DNA of 64,000 nucleotides from Sulfurovum sp. TSL1. GTDB taxonomy: Bacteria > Campylobacterota > Campylobacteria > Campylobacterales > Sulfurovaceae. A model generated the notes under the pieces. That model ran no database searches. It had not been told where the DNA came from and saw only the letters and a program-made list of their open reading frames with translations. The first letter of the stretch is position 1; each line of letters begins with the position of its first letter. The stretch covers positions 975,106 to 1,039,105 of the forward strand of contig NZ_BPFI01000001.1 of assembly GCF_019972135.1 (NCBI RefSeq), written 5' to 3'. The position numbers and the translations under genes were made by a program. This document shows, in pieces, positions 8,720-18,111 of the stretch.

Positions 8720-10146
8720 TTAGAGTCCTTGGTGAATATAATTAAATTTTTTAACTTGTTTTTGTAAATCACATATAAAAAAGTAATATACAGACAAAGT
8801 ACTGTTGTCGCTTTCAAAAGGATAATTAAATAGCTATTCTCTAAACTCAAATATATATCCATACTTTTAACAAGTATGAAAGTAAGAACTCCGGAACCTA
8901 GTATCGGCAAAAGAGGTGCAAAACTTTCTTTCACATGAATATCAGCTGCTTCATGTGCTTTTCTCAGTCCTACGTATACAAAAATCAATCCCATCACGAT
9001 CGAATATGATATTGCAACACCTATTGCTCCCCATTGAACTCCCACTAAGAAAGCAACACTCAAAATAATAGAGGAAACCACTCCCCAATGAAACATCTCC
9101 TTGCTTTTCCCAATCGCAGTATAAACCCAACCCATAGTGTTATATAAAGGTTGTGTTATCGCTGCGATAGACAATATTTGCAATAATTGAACACTTCCTT
9201 CCCAGTTCGGACCATAAAAAAGTAATATAGGATCTTCAGGGAACAATAAAAAATAACCAGTGATAGGAAGCGTAACCACAAAGATCATACGTAAAACATT
9301 GGCATAAACTTCTTGAAATTTGTCAGGATCATCCTGTACTTTGGCTAATACGGATACCATTAACCCTGTAAGTGCACCGGTGATCAACATACTCGGCAAA
9401 AACATCAGAAAGTAGGCTTTGGTATAAAGTGCCAATTCTACTGCTCCAACAAACTTCCCGATCAATACATTATCGAGGTTTCTTGCAAAATAATTCACTA
9501 TACCGAAACCAATAAGTCCAACACCAAAATGCATCATTGGTTTTATCGGTGTTTTAAACTGATATAACCCTATCGGCATTTTTGCCATCATGATTAGTAA
9601 AATACACTGGACAAATGCTTTAACAAGTGCCAGAATAACCAAGGACCAATATCCATAGTCAAAATATGCTGCGGCTATCGCAGATACCCCACCGATAGTT
9701 GTGGATAAAAGATTGATAATAGTGATTTTTTTAAACTCTAACTCTCTTTTCATCCACATCAGAAATGGTGTAGATAGTCCAGTAAGCACAAAGACAAATC
9801 CCAGTGCTTTCAAAACGTCTTCTACTTCCGGTGTCTGATAAAAACTACTGACATAAGGTGCACTAATCCAGGTCAATATCCACAACATCAATCCGAGCGA
9901 TACATTGACCCATGATAGGTTAATCACTGCTTCATGCCTAATGTACTTTTCCCTTACAATAGACCACACTATCCCACCATCTGCAAAAATGATAAAAAAA
10001 GCTGTAATAGTCTGTGCTTGATTTACGATTCCATATTCATAAGGCAAAACCATACGGGCAAGAAAAATGGTAAAGATTAGAGATAGCCCATAGTTTGCAA
10101 ATTGTGATAATATAGACCAGAAAATATTTGAATTAAAGTTTTTCAT
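8716..10146 (-). CDS. Polysaccharide flippase, MOP superfamily (Wzx-like)
   Basis: Inner-membrane oligosaccharide flippase of 476 residues with 12-14 hydrophobic segments, expected to move the undecaprenyl-linked repeat unit to the periplasm. The N-terminus NIFWSILSQFANYGLSLIFT and the following ILARMVLPYEYGIV resemble the WzxC/polysaccharide-synthesis-protein branch. RNLDNVLIGKFVGAVELALY is the well-conserved repeat-half motif of that branch. It lies after manC with a 4-bp overlap. Together with the EpsG-like protein it points to a Wzx/Wzy-type pathway. No wzz, wza or initiating phosphoglycosyltransferase is present in this window. Confidence 0.92.
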   Translation of the reverse strand: MKNFNSNIFWSILSQFANYGLSLIFTIFLARMVLPYEYGIVNQAQTITAFFIIFADGGIVWSIVREKYIRHEAVINLSWVNVSLGLMLWILTWISAPYVSSFYQTPEVEDVLKALGFVFVLTGLSTPFLMWMKRELEFKKITIINLLSTTIGGVSAIAAAYFDYGYWSLVILALVKAFVQCILLIMMAKMPIGLYQFKTPIKPMMHFGVGLIGFGIVNYFARNLDNVLIGKFVGAVELALYTKAYFLMFLPSMLITGALTGLMVSVLAKVQDDPDKFQEVYANVLRMIFVVTLPITGYFLLFPEDPILLFYGPNWEGSVQLLQILSIAAITQPLYNTMGWVYTAIGKSKEMFHWGVVSSIILSVAFLVGVQWGAIGVAISYSIVMGLIFVYVGLRKAHEAADIHVKESFAPLLPILGSGVLTFILVKSMDIYLSLENSYLIILLKATTVLCLYITFLYVIYKNKLKNLIIFTKDSK

Positions 10147-10822
10147 GATTCTCGTTCAAAATCATCTTCAAATCTTACAATATCGTCTTCTCCAACATAT
10201 TCACCCACCTGTGCTTCAATCATAATTAGTGGTATTTTTCCCATATTCTCAAGGCGGTGGATCTCGCCCATAGGGATATAGGTCGATTCGTTGGTACGTA
10301 CCGTGTACTCTTTGGTCCCATTTACCACCAGTGCGGTACCGCTTACGACGATCCAGTGTTCAGAACGATGATGATGCTTCTGTAGGGAAAGACGTTTGCC
10401 TGGTTTGACCACGATACGTTTGACCTTATAACCGTTTGACTCGTCTAGTATCGTGTAGGTCCCCCATGGCCTGTGTGCTGTAACATAGATATTTGGGAGT
10501 TCAGAATTTTCTTCTTTGAGTCTTTTGACTACCTCTTTGACCTTTTGGGGTGAACCTTTTTTAGAAATAAGCAATGCATCTGCTGTGTCAATGATAATAA
10601 GATCATCCACATCGATAGTTGCTACCTGCTTAGGTGAAAGGACCAAGTTATTGGTAGAATCTATACTGATCACATTATCGCTTGACTCTATCTCTTCATC
10701 TAAAGATTCAAAGCTTCCAAGGTCGCTCCAGGCAATGTCTGAAGGGATCACTTTTACCTTGTCACTTTCTTCCATCACAACATAGTCTATACTGTCTTCC
10801 GGAATTGCACTCATACATTCGT

Positions 10823-10857
10823 GCATAATCCGTAATTGGTGATCCGTAATTGGTATT
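10823..10857. repeat. Heptanucleotide array in manC (1)
   Basis: Five 7-bp units; on the minus strand ATTACGG and ATCACCA alternate, so the 14-bp pair repeats. It encodes KIPITDHQLRIMH, not a ManC-like segment. Confidence 0.7.
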
Positions 10858-10968
10858 TTGTTTTCAAAAGCAATTTTTGAAGCTTCATAGATCTCAGATG
10901 AATACTTTTTTAACTCTTCAAGGAAGACACCTGCTTTAAAACAGTACATCCCGGAGTTCCAGTAGAAC

Positions 10969-11003
10969 TTTAGTGCTAAGTGTTCAACGCTAAGTGCTAC
11001 GTT
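10969..11003. repeat. Heptanucleotide array in manC (2)
   Basis: Five units, minus strand CACTTAG / CGTTGAA / CACTTAG type. Encodes VALSVEHLALKF, an unusual insert before the YWNSGMYCF block. Confidence 0.7.
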
Positions 11004-11069
11004 TTCAGCAAGATAGCCTTGGGCTGTTTTGAAATCAGGTTTTTCTTTAAAAGAAACAACATCCAATCC

Positions 11070-11104
11070 ATCATTCGTAGCACGTAACCCGTAATCCGTA
11101 GCAC
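11070..11104. repeat. Heptanucleotide array in manC (3)
   Basis: Five units, plus strand GTAGCAC, GTAACCC. Encodes RSATDYGLRATNDG in the enzyme. Confidence 0.75.
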
Positions 11105-11346
11105 TTCTTTCAGGCTCTGCCTGAATATACCCAAATCCTGTCTCCGGATAGTGTGGTGTGATACCAAACGTCACAAGATTATTTGCCTGCGCTAAAGCCT
11201 TTGCTTTACTGATAGCTTCAAGATAGGCTATCTCATTTTTTATAAGATGATCTGAAGGTGTCACCAGTACGATCTCTTTAGGATCCAGAGCCAAACAGGC
11301 AAGCGCTATGGCCGGTGCTGTGTTACGACCTACCGGTTCAAGAAGA

Positions 11347-11381
11347 TATTGTGATCGGTGATGAGCGATTAGTGATTTGTT
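11347..11381. repeat. Heptanucleotide array in manC (4)
   Basis: Five units, plus strand ATCGGTG, ATGAGCG, the same theme as the other arrays. Encodes NKSLIAHHRSQY. Confidence 0.7.
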
Positions 11382-11593
11382 TGCCATAAGCTCTTCTATC
11401 TGGTCCACAGCAAGAAAGTACTGTTCCTCATTGGAGACGATGAGCTGTGCATCACAGGCTTTTTGGTTACGCTGGACTGTCTTTTGAAAAAGAGATTCAC
11501 CCTCAAAAGCTTGACAAACTGTTTTGGCATAAGTGTACGACTAAGCGGCCAAAGTCGTGTACCGTTACCCCCACATAAGATTATGTTTGTCAT

Positions 11594-12634
11594 TTATTTA
11601 CTATTTCTTCCAATACTGTCTATATACCACTCGATAGCCTCTTCCATCCCCTGATAGATATCATGTGTTGGAGCATACCCTACAAAGTTCTGTGCTTTTG
11701 AAATGTTGGCATTGGAGTGACGAATATCCCCTGCTCTAAAATCACGGTAAATGGCTTCTTTTTCAGTAAAAGAAGATATGTGAGCATTTAATTCTTTGTT
11801 GATAAGTGCATAAAGTTCGTTAAGTGTGTTTCTTCCGCCTACTGCAACGTTGAACGCTTCACCGAATGCTTCTGTGTTGTCTGTGGTTCCTGCAAGGAGG
11901 TTCATCTGTATTACGTTGTCTATGTAGGTGAAGTCACGGCTGGTTTCTCCATCACCGTTGATGTACACATCTTCACCTTCAAGAAGCGAACCAACCCACT
12001 TAGGGATGACCGCAGCATAAGCACCATTTGGGTCTTGACGACGTCCAAACACATTGAAATAGCGAAGCCCCAGTGTCTCCATCCCATAAGTACGTTTAAA
12101 TACACCTGCGTAAAGTTCATTGGTCATTTTCATCGCTGCATACGGGGAGAGAAGATTACCCGTACGTTCCTCTACTTTGGGAAGTTCCTGTGAATCACCG
12201 TAGACAGAACTTGAAGATGCATAGACAAAACGCTTGATGCCTGCATCTTTGGCTGCGGTGAGCATATTGAGAAAGCCCGTCACATTGGAGCGGTTGGAAG
12301 TCACAGGATCATCGATAGAGCGTGGTACAGAACCAAGGGCTGCTTGATGTAAAACGATGTCCACTCCTTCACATACCTTTACGCAGGTGTCAAAATCAGC
12401 GATGTCACCTTCGATGAAAGTAAAGTTCTTCGCAGCCTCTTCACCTACCTGACCCAATACATCATCGATATTATGCTGATACCCTGTAGAAAAGTTATCT
12501 AACCCCACTACCTTTTGGTTATGTTTGAGTAAGAACTCTGCTAAATTCGAACCGATGAAACCGGCATTACCAGTGACAAGCCATGTTTTCTGTTCTGTTT
12601 TAAAATTTTCTAATAATTGTTCAAATGCAGTCAT
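11594..12634 (-). CDS. wbpP: UDP-N-acetylglucosamine 4-epimerase, WbpP/TviC-type SDR
   Basis: Extended short-chain dehydrogenase of 346 residues that interconverts UDP-GlcNAc and UDP-GalNAc (and, in this family, the uronic acid forms). The N-terminal extension [20 protein letters not shown] before [16 protein letters not shown] (the NAD-binding GxxGxxG) is typical of WbpP. Catalytic residues are in [11 protein letters not shown] and [13 protein letters not shown] (YxxxK). [20 protein letters not shown] matches group 3 epimerases, which prefer N-acetylated sugars. The gene overlaps tviB/wbpO by one base. Together the pair would make UDP-GalNAc and UDP-GalNAcA. Confidence 0.93.
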   Translation of the reverse strand: MTAFEQLLENFKTEQKTWLVTGNAGFIGSNLAEFLLKHNQKVVGLDNFSTGYQHNIDDVLGQVGEEAAKNFTFIEGDIADFDTCVKVCEGVDIVLHQAALGSVPRSIDDPVTSNRSNVTGFLNMLTAAKDAGIKRFVYASSSSVYGDSQELPKVEERTGNLLSPYAAMKMTNELYAGVFKRTYGMETLGLRYFNVFGRRQDPNGAYAAVIPKWVGSLLEGEDVYINGDGETSRDFTYIDNVIQMNLLAGTTDNTEAFGEAFNVAVGGRNTLNELYALINKELNAHISSFTEKEAIYRDFRAGDIRHSNANISKAQNFVGYAPTHDIYQGMEEAIEWYIDSIGRNSK

Positions 12635-13890
12635 TAAAGCTTCCCGTCACTTTTTTCAAGTTTTGATTTAATGTCATACACTACAGTATCATTTCCATTT
12701 CTAATGGCTTCTATATCAAGTGCATCAAATTTATCATGAGCTACCGCTAAAACAATTGCATCATATGTTGAATTGAGAGAATCGATAAGATCTAATCCAT
12801 ATTCACGCTTCACTTCTTCAGGATCAGCCCATGGGTCATACACTTCAACAGTTGTTCCAAACTCTTGAAGTTCTCTGATCACATCGATCACACGAGAGTT
12901 TCTAATGTCTGGACAGTTCTCTTTAAAGGTGATCCCTAAAACTAATACTTTTGCACCAAAGATCTTATGTTCTTTCTGGATCATCAGTTTGAGTACCTGG
13001 TTGGCTACATACATTCCCATGTTGTCATTGAGACGGCGTCCTGCAAGGATGATCTCAGGGTTATACCCTACCTCCTGTGCCTTGTGTGTCAAGTAGTATG
13101 GATCAACACCGATACAGTGTCCACCTACTAGCCCTGGACGGAAAGGAAGGAAATTCCACTTCGTTCCTGCGGCTTGGAGTACTGCTTCTGTGTCGATGCC
13201 AAGTTTGTTGAAGATGATCGCAAGTTCATTGACAAAAGCAATGTTAATGTCACGTTGAGAGTTTTCGATAACCTTTGCCGCTTCTGCGACTTTGATGGAA
13301 GGAGCTAAGTGTGTACCTGCAGTGATCACGCTTGCATAAAGCTCATCTACCTTTTGGCCTATCTCAGGTGTAGAACCGGAAGTAACTTTAAGTATCTTAG
13401 TCACCGTATGTTCTTTGTCACCCGGGTTGATACGCTCAGGAGAATACCCACAGAAGAAATCTTCATTGAATTTCAATCCAGAGAACTTTTCAAGTACCGG
13501 TACACAGTCTTCTTCTGTCGCTCCAGGATACACGGTAGACTCGTAAATGACAATGTCATCTTTTTTAAGTACTTTACCGATGGACTCACTGGCTTTAAGT
13601 AGTGGTGTGAGGTCAGGACGTTTATGCTCATCGATAGGTGTTGGCACAGTCACCACATAGACGTTACAGTCAGCTATCTCATCTAAAACATTCGTAAATT
13701 TCATACCATTTGCCAATGCTTCATTGACTTGATCTTCATTGAGTTCCAACGTGCGGTCTACACCGGAGTTAAGCTCATCGATACGCCACTGGGCGATGTC
13801 AAATCCGACTACCTCGTATTTCTCCGAAAATGCATGTGCCAAAGGCAAACCTACGTAACCAAGTCCGATAACCGCTATCTTATATGACAT
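12634..13890 (-). CDS. tviB: UDP-N-acetyl-D-glucosamine/galactosamine 6-dehydrogenase (TviB/WbpO)
   Basis: Nucleotide-sugar dehydrogenase of 418 residues that oxidises UDP-HexNAc twice to the uronic acid with NAD. The Rossmann start is [30 protein letters not shown] and [13 protein letters not shown] contain the active-site Cys and the usual binding residues. [14 protein letters not shown] is the C-terminal domain signature. The [11 protein letters not shown] segment fits the TviB/VipA/WbpO branch rather than UDP-glucose dehydrogenase. First gene of the long operon; a promoter is visible just upstream (13920-13948). Product with WbpP is most likely UDP-GalNAcA. Confidence 0.93.
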   Translation of the reverse strand: MSYKIAVIGLGYVGLPLAHAFSEKYEVVGFDIAQWRIDELNSGVDRTLELNEDQVNEALANGMKFTNVLDEIADCNVYVVTVPTPIDEHKRPDLTPLLKASESIGKVLKKDDIVIYESTVYPGATEEDCVPVLEKFSGLKFNEDFFCGYSPERINPGDKEHTVTKILKVTSGSTPEIGQKVDELYASVITAGTHLAPSIKVAEAAKVIENSQRDINIAFVNELAIIFNKLGIDTEAVLQAAGTKWNFLPFRPGLVGGHCIGVDPYYLTHKAQEVGYNPEIILAGRRLNDNMGMYVANQVLKLMIQKEHKIFGAKVLVLGITFKENCPDIRNSRVIDVIRELQEFGTTVEVYDPWADPEEVKREYGLDLIDSLNSTYDAIVLAVAHDKFDALDIEAIRNGNDTVVYDIKSKLEKSDGKL

Positions 13891-13919
13891 ATTAATAATT
13901 CCTTATTTAAATAGATGAT

Positions 13920-13948
13920 ATTCTACCAAAAAGGCAGTTAGAACCTAA
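13920..13948 (-). promoter_or_regulatory. Putative sigma-70 promoter of the tviB operon
   Basis: On the minus strand TTAGGT (13943-13948) and TAGAAT (13920-13925) are 17 bp apart, and the tviB ATG is about 30 bp downstream of the -10. The match to consensus is modest for the -35. Confidence rises because the same architecture recurs at galE within a duplicated sequence block. Confidence 0.5.
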
Positions 13949-14029
13949 TGACCTGATACCCAAAACAAATACCCATCTCTTATAAAGATGAGTTTATATT
14001 ATATTAAAAAGATGTTATATTTTGTATCA
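13936..14029 (-). repeat. Upstream regulatory block, copy A (paralogous to 17882-17970)
   Basis: About 90 bp upstream of and including the tviB -35 region that can be aligned almost base by base with the block upstream of galE. Shared stretches include AATGACCTGA, CAAAACAAA, ACCCATCTCT, TATAAAGA and TAAAAAGATGT. Both copies have the same orientation relative to a downstream polysaccharide gene. I infer a duplicated promoter/regulator-binding region that co-controls both operons, comparable in role (not sequence) to JUMPstart elements. Confidence 0.7.
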
Positions 14030-14212
14030 CTTACTAATTAGTTTCAAGAGTGCAAGTATCAGAAGTACCTTCTGATATTTTAGTGACAAAGTGAATTCTG
14101 ATACAGAATTCATAGAGTACGTAATATAAGCCAATGAATAAGGATATATTAAAAATATACTCCTAAGATTCTATGTCCCGTTTCCTCATGCTAAAATGAT
14201 ATTCTTTATGTT

Positions 14213-15373
14213 TTACCTCTGTATGGAACTGTTCATTTTTAAAAATTCTATAACTTTTTGACATGCATGTCCATCCCCATACGGATTACTGGCTTGACTC
14301 ATCTTTGCATATGCCTTTTGATCGTCTATAAGTTCTTGAGCCTCTTTGATTATGAGCTCAGTATCTGTTCCAACAAGTTTAACCGTACCTGCTTCTAATG
14401 CTTCGGGACGTTCAGTCGTATCTCTCATGACTAACACTGGCTTGCCTAAAGAAGGGGCTTCCTCCTGCACTCCGCCACTGTCTGTAATGATGAAATAGGA
14501 CTTCTCCATCATATAGATAAACTGTTCATACTGCAATGGTGGTATGAGATAGATGTTTGGTACATCTGAAAGCAGTTCTTTGACCGGTTTTTGCACATTA
14601 GGATTTAAATGTACAGGATAGACGATATCGATATCTGGATTGGAAAGTGCGATCTCTTTCAGTGCATTGCAGATATTGATAAAACCTTGACCGTGATTCT
14701 CGCGGCGGTGTCCCGTCACGAGAATCAATTTTGAATTTTGAATGTTGAATGTTGAATTGTTCACTGCTTTATCGATTGTTTTAATGATCTCTTGTTCTAA
14801 TGTTTGATCATTTCTAATCTTCGCTAGAGCCAAAAAAAGTGCGTCGATGACCGTATTGCCGGTGACTTCTATACTTCGTTCATCCACATTCTCTTTAAGC
14901 AAATTCTCTTTAGATGTGGCAGTCGGTGCAAAGTGATAGGCAGTGATCTGTGAGGTGAGTTTACGGTTGGCTTCTTCTGGCCACGGGGAGTAAATATCTC
15001 CCGTTCTAAGCCCCGCCTCAATGTGAGCAACTTTGATCTGCTGATAAAAGGCTGCCAAAGCCGCAGTAAAGGTCGTCGATGTGTCACCATGGACAAAAAC
15101 TACATCAGGTTTATACTCTTCAAGTACAGGCTTCAACCCGAGAAGCACATTAGATGTCACATCATAAAGGTCCTGCCCTGGCTTCATGATGTCTAGATCG
15201 TAATCAGGCACAATCTCAAAGAGTTCAAGCACCTGGTCAAGCATCTCTCTATGCTGCGCAGTCACACATACTTTGGTTTCAAAAGTATCAGAATGTTTCT
15301 GAAACTCTTTGACCAGCGGTGCCATTTTTATGGCTTCGGGACGGGTGCCAAAAACGATAAGAATTTTTTTCAT
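14213..15373 (-). CDS. wecB: UDP-N-acetylglucosamine 2-epimerase (non-hydrolysing)
   Basis: Makes UDP-ManNAc from UDP-GlcNAc. From the ATG at 15373 it has 386 residues, the usual length, beginning [20 protein letters not shown]. Motifs are [39 protein letters not shown] (substrate/allosteric site), [20 protein letters not shown] and the C-terminal [12 protein letters not shown] longer frame starts at 15430 with an unusually good AGGAGG site 5 nt before it, but the added 19 residues are not family-like and overlap the remnant upstream gene; the Shine-Dalgarno is then chance or a relic. A heptanucleotide array at 14725-14759 encodes the odd insert [10 protein letters not shown] just before the TGHRREN motif. 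Confidence 0.93.
   Translation of the reverse strand: MKKILIVFGTRPEAIKMAPLVKEFQKHSDTFETKVCVTAQHREMLDQVLELFEIVPDYDLDIMKPGQDLYDVTSNVLLGLKPVLEEYKPDVVFVHGDTSTTFTAALAAFYQQIKVAHIEAGLRTGDIYSPWPEEANRKLTSQITAYHFAPTATSKENLLKENVDERSIEVTGNTVIDALFLALAKIRNDQTLEQEIIKTIDKAVNNSTFNIQNSKLILVTGHRRENHGQGFINICNALKEIALSNPDIDIVYPVHLNPNVQKPVKELLSDVPNIYLIPPLQYEQFIYMMEKSYFIITDSGGVQEEAPSLGKPVLVMRDTTERPEALEAGTVKLVGTDTELIIKEAQELIDDQKAYAKMSQASNPYGDGHACQKVIEFLKMNSSIQR
14725..14759. repeat. Heptanucleotide array in wecB
   Basis: Five units of TGAATTT / TGAATGT type, near-perfect. Encodes [10 protein letters not shown] inside wecB. Confidence 0.8.
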
Positions 15374-15419
15374 GAAAAAATACTTTGGATTTTGGCGTAT
15401 GGTGTTAAGAAGTTTTGGA

Positions 15420-15962
15420 TCATTTGACATGATACCCTCCTGTCTTTGGACTACCTCTAAACTCTATTTTATCTTCATCTTTACGTTGTTTGATATCTCT
15501 CTCTACACTTCGCAATGGTATATTTATAGATTCGCTTATTTGCTTCGCACTTATGTTTTGGTTTTGTGAGATGAAAGCATATACTTCTTTTACTCCGCCA
15601 CTTACTCCCTCAATACTTTTATAAAAAATATTTTTCATGAAATTTTGAGATATTTTGAAGCTTTCTTTGCCATACACCTTTAAAATCCTATCGAGTCCGG
15701 AACCAAAATGTTCGACTATCACTTCAAAAAGCCCAAGACATGAGGGTGAGATGTTATGCTTGAGTTTATCTTTTATTTTGAGCTGTATTTCATCAGTGTT
15801 TGAAAGTCCGATAACTTTTCCACCATTACTGATACCAAGATAAATATTGCCGCCCTCTTTGGAGTTTAAAAAAGCGACGACCTCTTTTCCAAAACCGTCC
15901 GCAAGCGTTTTTTTTATACTCTACTCTATGCGATTCACTCAACTCACTTCCTCAAATACCAT
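15420..15962 (-). pseudogene. Decayed AlbA_2-domain HTH protein (RecG-like transcriptional regulator family)
   Basis: Fragments of one gene can be read in shifting frames from an ATG at 15962. MVFEEV is followed by a TGA in that frame. LSESHRVEYKK is in a second frame, broken at a run of eight A. TLADGFGKEVVAFLNSKEGG and NIYLGISNGGKVIGLSNTDE then belong to the AlbA_2 ATP-binding-like domain. The next part jumps to HFGSGLDRILKVYGKESF, normally about 200 residues further on, and to a winged-helix tail (AKQISESINIPLRSVERDIK). So there are two frameshifts and one large internal deletion. It separates galU from wecB and has no function I can support. Confidence 0.8.
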
Positions 15963-15971
15963 GCGATCGTC

Positions 15972-16811
15972 TCATTTTTCTGAAACCTTTTGGGCATCAT
16001 AAAAATAATTTGTCGCTTCGACAAACCCATCTACAGAACCACAGTCAAATCTTTGCCCCTTGAATTTATAGGCAATGACTTTACCGTTCTTAGCCTGCTC
16101 AAGAAGGGCATCGGTGATCTGAATCTCTCCGTTTTTACCCGGTTTGGTTTCTCTAAGGATGTCAAAGATGTCTGGTGTAAGAATGTAACGCCCGATAATG
16201 GCCATGTTGGTAGGTGCATCTTTTGGATCTGGTTTTTCAACCATATCTGTCACTCTATAGGTATCGTCAGTATTATCGACCAGGTTTCCGGCTATGACAC
16301 CGTACTTATGCGTCTGATCCATAGGCACTTCTTCTATGGCTATGATGGAGCATTGGTATTTTTCATAGACCTTTATCATCTGCTTGAGTACACCATCGTT
16401 TTCATTGGTACAGAGATCATCTGCCAGGATCACGGCAAAGGGTTCATTCCCTATAAGTGTTTCACCTGTAAGGATCGCATGCCCCAAACCTTTCATCTCT
16501 ACCTGTCTGGTGTAGGAGAAAGTACATTGGCTGATGAGAGCACAGATCTCATCAAGAAGATGTTCCTTGCTTGTACCCTTGATCTGGTGTTCAAGTTCAT
16601 ACATGATATCAAAATGGTCTTCTATGGCACGTTTACCGCGCCCTGTGATGATAGCCATTGTGTTGAGACCCGCTTCCAGTGCTTCTTCCACCCCGTACTG
16701 GATGAGCGGTTTGGTGAGGACTGGCAGCATCTCTTTGGGTGTCGCTTTAGTTGCCGGAAGGAAACGGGTACCGTAACCTGCTGCAGGGAATAGACATTTT
16801 TTGATTTTCAT
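15972..16811 (-). CDS. galU: UTP--glucose-1-phosphate uridylyltransferase
   Basis: Forms UDP-glucose from UTP and glucose-1-phosphate. 279 residues from the ATG at 16811, whose ATGA overlaps the galE stop; a frame reaching 16826 would add MGEKN only. The start IKKCLFPAAGYGTRFLPATK is the nucleotidyltransferase signature, followed by PKEMLPVLTKPLIQYGVEEA. FAVILADDLC provides the metal-binding Asp. VDNTDDTYRVTDMVEKP, NGEIQITDAL and KGQRFDCG are conserved GalU blocks. It works with GalE to supply UDP-Glc and UDP-Gal for the polysaccharide. Confidence 0.95.
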   Translation of the reverse strand: MKIKKCLFPAAGYGTRFLPATKATPKEMLPVLTKPLIQYGVEEALEAGLNTMAIITGRGKRAIEDHFDIMYELEHQIKGTSKEHLLDEICALISQCTFSYTRQVEMKGLGHAILTGETLIGNEPFAVILADDLCTNENDGVLKQMIKVYEKYQCSIIAIEEVPMDQTHKYGVIAGNLVDNTDDTYRVTDMVEKPDPKDAPTNMAIIGRYILTPDIFDILRETKPGKNGEIQITDALLEQAKNGKVIAYKFKGQRFDCGSVDGFVEATNYFYDAQKVSEK

Positions 16812-17830
16812 ATTTTTTTCTCCCATTCTAATGTGGTTTGACAGATGACTTCCAGGTCATCATAGCGCGGTTGCCAATGCATGGCATTTTTGATCTTTGT
16901 ATTGTCAGAGATGAGGATGGCAGGGTCACCTGCGCGTCTTTCTTTGATCTCCACTGTGAAATCAACACCGGAGACTTTTTTCATGGTATCGATGACCTCT
17001 TTGACTGAGAAGCCTCGACTGTACCCTACGTTAAACACATCACTTTCATGCGCTTCAAGATACGCCAAAGCCTCTATATGCGCCTGGGCAAGGTCCACCA
17101 CATGGATGTAGTCACGGATGCCCGTACCATCAGGAGTAGGATAGTCCTCTCCAAAGATATACATTTTGTCACGTTTGCCTGTGGCAGCTTCTGCCGCTAC
17201 TTTGATGAGCAGTGTCGCATTTTCAGTGGACTGACCTATGCGACCATCAGGATCAGAACCCGCTACATTGAAATAGCGCAGTGCGGCATACTTGAAGTCA
17301 TCATTGGCAAAGGCGGTGTCTTTGAGCACTCTTTCACTCATGAGCTTGCTCATCCCGTAAGGATTGATAGGCTCTGTCGGATCACTCTCTTTCAGCCCGG
17401 TCTCCAAGTTCACAACCGTTGCATCAGGCTCTCCGTAGGTGGCTGCAGTGGAGGAGAAGATGAATTTTTTGACCCCATTTTCTGTGGCATACTTGATCAG
17501 ATTGGCTGTATTGGCAGTGTTATTGAGATAGTACTTTAAAGGGTTTTCCACACTTTCCGGTACGACAAGAGAAGCAGCAAAATGGATAATAGCATCGAAA
17601 TGATTTTCGTTCATGATCTTTTCGATCTTCTTAAAATCTGAAAGGTCTTCTTTGATGAAATTTAGGTTTACACCATTTTCTTTTGCAATGGTTGCTAAGG
17701 TATCAACAGTCTTCTGAAAGCCTGTCACAAGATTATCTAAAATGGTGATCTCGTGATCGCTGTTTTCAAGCAGTAATTTGACCACATGGCTGCCGATGTA
17801 CCCCGCTCCACCTGTCACTAAAATCTTCAT
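16808..17830 (-). CDS. galE: UDP-glucose 4-epimerase
   Basis: Interconverts UDP-glucose and UDP-galactose with bound NAD. 340 residues with the SDR start KILVTGGAGYIGSHVVKLLL. FIFSSTAATYGEP and NPYGMSKLMSERV (YxxxK) give the catalytic residues, and LRYFNVAGSDPDGRIGQ is the canonical GalE substrate loop. The tail YDDLEVICQTTLEWEKKI is typical. It heads a two-gene operon with galU and has a good promoter 37 bp upstream. Confidence 0.95.
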   Translation of the reverse strand: MKILVTGGAGYIGSHVVKLLLENSDHEITILDNLVTGFQKTVDTLATIAKENGVNLNFIKEDLSDFKKIEKIMNENHFDAIIHFAASLVVPESVENPLKYYLNNTANTANLIKYATENGVKKFIFSSTAATYGEPDATVVNLETGLKESDPTEPINPYGMSKLMSERVLKDTAFANDDFKYAALRYFNVAGSDPDGRIGQSTENATLLIKVAAEAATGKRDKMYIFGEDYPTPDGTGIRDYIHVVDLAQAHIEALAYLEAHESDVFNVGYSRGFSVKEVIDTMKKVSGVDFTVEIKERRAGDPAILISDNTKIKNAMHWQPRYDDLEVICQTTLEWEKKI

Positions 17831-17866
17831 GAGTTATTTCCTTGATGGTATCTATTGAATGGAAGT

Positions 17867-17894
17867 ATTATAGCAAAATGGAGTTAGACTCCAA
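17867..17894 (-). promoter_or_regulatory. Putative sigma-70 promoter of galE-galU with overlapping palindrome
   Basis: On the minus strand TTGGAG (17889-17894), a 16-bp spacer and a perfect TATAAT (17867-17872), about 37 bp before the galE ATG. The spacer carries a perfect inverted repeat, TGGAGT-N3-ACTCCA (17879-17893), overlapping the -35, a place where a repressor could act. Confidence 0.6.
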
Positions 17895-17970
17895 TGACCT
17901 GACACGCAAAACAAACACCCATCTCTTTATAAAGACGAAATTGTACTAAAAAGATGTCATATTTGTGTCA
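17882..17970 (-). repeat. Upstream regulatory block, copy B (paralogous to 13936-14029)
   Basis: Block upstream of the galE promoter that aligns with the one before tviB, with a few substitutions and short indels. See copy A for the shared motifs. It holds no gene. Confidence 0.7.
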
Positions 17971-18111
17971 TATTATATCCCTCGTCATTCTCGACTCGGC
18001 CGGGAATCTACACAGTGATTATGCTCATTTGCATGTGGACCCCATGTACCCATAGAAAATGGCCCTTAGAATGAAAGCACTAGGAGACGATGGACAGGGT
18101 ATGGTGTATCT
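17895..18111. other. Rest of the galE - TPS cluster intergenic region
   Basis: Beyond the galE promoter, 217 bases without a gene. The stretch at about 17983-18013 (CTCGTCATTCTCGACTCGGC and on to GGGAATCTAC) looks like one of the short dispersed GTCATTCTCG...GGGAATC intergenic repeats seen in many proteobacteria. I cannot confirm it with a second copy here. The remainder shows no motif I recognise. Confidence 0.3.

Larger units (their letters stand above)
10143..11593 (-). pseudogene. manC: Mannose-1-phosphate guanylyltransferase / mannose-6-phosphate isomerase, frameshifted
   Basis: Bifunctional ManC/AlgA-type enzyme that makes GDP-mannose. The start at 11593 encodes MTNIILCGGNGTRLWPLSRT, the pyrophosphorylase signature, and follows the wbpP stop directly. 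After PKQFVKL the frame is lost near 11504-11510. Shifting by one base restores FEGESLFQKTVQRNQKACDA and joins the long frame with FKEKPD, SGMYCFK and DVAWSD-like blocks. The C-terminal type II isomerase cupin has RPWGTYTIL and KPGKRLSLQKHHHRSEHW. One T appears missing in a short T run on the minus strand. Four heptanucleotide repeat arrays lie inside the gene and encode odd segments. It could be a mutation, phase variation or a sequencing error; the rest of the frame is intact, so decay must be recent if real. Confidence 0.85.
13891..14212. other. Intergenic region between tviB and wecB with promoter block and tandem hairpins
   Basis: No gene is visible in these 322 bases. The tviB-proximal part holds a promoter and the duplicated upstream block described separately. 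Two perfect hairpins lie side by side: 14057-14077 (8-bp arms TATCAGAA/TTCTGATA, 5-nt loop) and 14093-14111 (8-bp arms GAATTCTG/CAGAATTC, 3-nt loop). They lie about 100-155 bp downstream of the wecB stop and could end its transcript, although no clear T run follows. The rest is AT-rich with no recognisable motif. Confidence 0.6.

Noticed and set aside
10823-11381. Heptad arrays as CRISPR
   Set aside because: Units are 7 bp without spacers and no cas genes are near.
15990-16793. A 267-codon plus-strand frame opposite galU
   Set aside because: It is fully antisense to a clear galU with strong family motifs; its translation is Cys/Phe/His-rich and like no known protein.
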